Assembly: GCA_903907665.1 (NCBI GenBank)
Contig: CAIVOW010000192.1
Coordinates: 1 to 6,589, forward strand
DNA from: an uncultured Actinomycetes bacterium
Lineage (GTDB): Bacteria > Actinomycetota > Actinomycetes > Nanopelagicales > Nanopelagicaceae
DNA length: 6,589 nucleotides
Reading direction: 5' to 3'
In this document: positions 6,475-6,589 of the stretch, one piece after another
Layout of the letters: every line of letters starts with the position of its first letter
How positions within the stretch are numbered: the stretch's first letter is position 1
Translations under genes and position numbers: made by a program
Notes under the pieces: model-generated
What the model saw: only the letters and a program-made list of their open reading frames with translations
Told to the model about the DNA's origin: nothing
Database searches by the model: none

Positions 6475-6503
6475 AACCTAACATCCAGAACTAGCACCCG
6501 CAA
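6475..6503 (-). promoter_or_regulatory. Candidate promoter of the cox operon
   Basis: On the minus strand TTGCGG (6498-6503) and TAGGTT (6475-6480) are separated by exactly 17 bases. The -10 candidate fits only the TAnnnT core. Initiation would fall near 6468, giving a leader of about 25 bases before the ATG at 6444 with its SD at 6451-6456. It is the best-spaced pair in the 76 bases between the two divergent starts, but both boxes are weak. Confidence 0.35.
6479..6484 (+). promoter_or_regulatory. Candidate -10 element for the divergent plus-strand gene
   Basis: TAACAT on the plus strand lies 36 bases before the ATG at 6521 and overlaps, by two bases, the candidate -10 of the cox promoter on the other strand. 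I see no good -35 at the proper distance. If used, the two promoters would compete for polymerase. Confidence 0.2.
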
Positions 6504-6517
6504 GAAGTTCGCACTTC
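6504..6517. repeat. Small perfect inverted repeat in the divergent intergenic region
   Basis: GAAGT-TCGC-ACTTC, five-base arms around a four-base centre. It lies immediately upstream of the candidate -35 of the cox promoter and just before the plus-strand ATG. It could be an operator half-site pair or a small hairpin. It is short enough to occur by chance. Confidence 0.25.
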
Positions 6518-6535
6518 AAAATGAGCCAATTTGAA
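6515..6535. repeat. Inverted repeat spanning the divergent gene start (candidate operator)
   Basis: TTCAAA and TTTGAA arms six bases long with a nine-base centre (one further matching pair inside). It overlaps the ATG at 6521 and lies upstream of the candidate cox promoter. A second dyad with the same nine-base centre (ATTGT/ACAAT) lies at 6546-6564. The geometry fits dimeric regulator binding, but the sequence does not match an operator I know. Confidence 0.25.
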
Positions 6536-6589
6536 CCGTTATCTCATTGTTATACGTTCACAATTCCAACTACAGGGCGAACTACAAGC
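6521..6589 (+). CDS. Start of a divergent gene, possibly F420-dependent nitroreductase/quinone reductase-like (partial)
   Basis: Seen: an ATG at 6521 opens a plus-strand frame of 23 codons to the window end without a stop, reading MSQFEPLSHCYTFTIPTTGR and then TTS. The aliphatic/aromatic run followed by TTGR recalls the start of the deazaflavin (F420)-dependent nitroreductase/quinone reductase family, whose members commonly begin with a YLTTTGRxSGxP segment. The SD is weak (AAGAAG about 15 bases upstream). A short competing minus-strand frame also crosses this edge. Inference: a divergent oxidoreductase gene next to the cox operon. The identification rests on very few residues. Confidence 0.35.
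   Translation, partial: MSQFEPLSHCYTFTIPTTGRTTS

Noticed and set aside
6321..6503. 60-residue minus-strand frame overlapping the 77-residue gene
   Set aside because: It starts at a TTG inside the candidate -35 box, has no SD, and overlaps in another frame a gene with a good SD and operon spacing.
6549..6554. TATAAC on the minus strand as the cox operon -10
   Set aside because: A good hexamer, but no acceptable -35 lies 16-18 bases upstream. It would sit inside the candidate divergent coding region and give a leader of about 100 bases. The pair at 6475-6503 is better spaced.
6550..6588. Minus-strand frame crossing the right edge and ending in a TAA, reading LVVRPVVGIVNV
   Set aside because: It could be the end of an upstream gene, but it is only 12 codons long and shows no family feature. 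The plus-strand frame over the same bases has an ATG and a recognisable motif.
1..6589. CRISPR array, tRNA, rRNA, insertion sequence or terminator
   Set aside because: No regular direct repeats, no tRNA-like cloverleaf segments, no transposase frames and no GC-rich hairpin followed by a T run were seen. Nearly every base lies in the operon genes.

Overview
The window holds one tightly packed operon on the minus strand, transcribed right to left. It encodes an aerobic molybdenum-copper carbon monoxide dehydrogenase (Mo-Cu CODH). GC is close to one half (about 48-50% in three lines I counted), Shine-Dalgarno (SD) sites are often GGAGG/AGGGG-like, and genes are packed end to end. Together with the XdhC-plus-YHS protein and the form I CoxMSL set, this would fit a mid-GC aerobic bacterium, perhaps a freshwater-type actinobacterium. 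That taxonomic guess is an inference and not a firm placement.

Layout in transcription order: a promoter-bearing intergenic region (about 6445-6520); a 77-residue Pro/Trp-rich protein of unknown function (6444-6211); coxM, FAD subunit (6181-5312); coxS, 2x[2Fe-2S] subunit (5307-4780); coxL, molybdenum subunit with the form I signature AYRCSFR (4761-2380); an XdhC/CoxI-type maturation factor fused to a C-terminal YHS metal-binding domain (2377-1415); coxG, an SRPBCC-fold protein with a C-terminal apolar helix (1421-834); then three consecutive 75-84 residue single-pass membrane proteins (813-559, 547-320, 306-52). The first codons of a fourth gene, whose start resembles the first small membrane protein, run off the left edge (47-1). 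Spacers between stop and next start are 29, 4, 18, 2, -7 (overlap), 20, 11, 13 and 4 bases, so the whole set is probably one transcript. No terminator is visible, so the operon continues to the left.

At the right edge a plus-strand reading frame opens at 6521 and stays open to the end of the window. Its first residues carry a TTGR motif that recalls F420-dependent nitroreductase/quinone reductase proteins, so the cox operon may be divergently transcribed from it.

How the genes work together: CoxL oxidises CO at the Mo-Cu site, CoxS carries electrons through two iron-sulfur clusters to FAD on CoxM, and CoxG (a membrane/quinone partner of CODH in studied actinobacteria) links the enzyme to the membrane quinone pool. 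The XdhC-YHS protein is expected to help mature the molybdenum cofactor, possibly also handling copper. The most unusual part is the cassette of paralogous small membrane proteins directly behind coxG, together with the unknown 77-residue first gene. Both are candidates for undescribed anchoring, electron-transfer or assembly parts of a CO-oxidation system. The known maturation genes coxD and coxE are not in the window.
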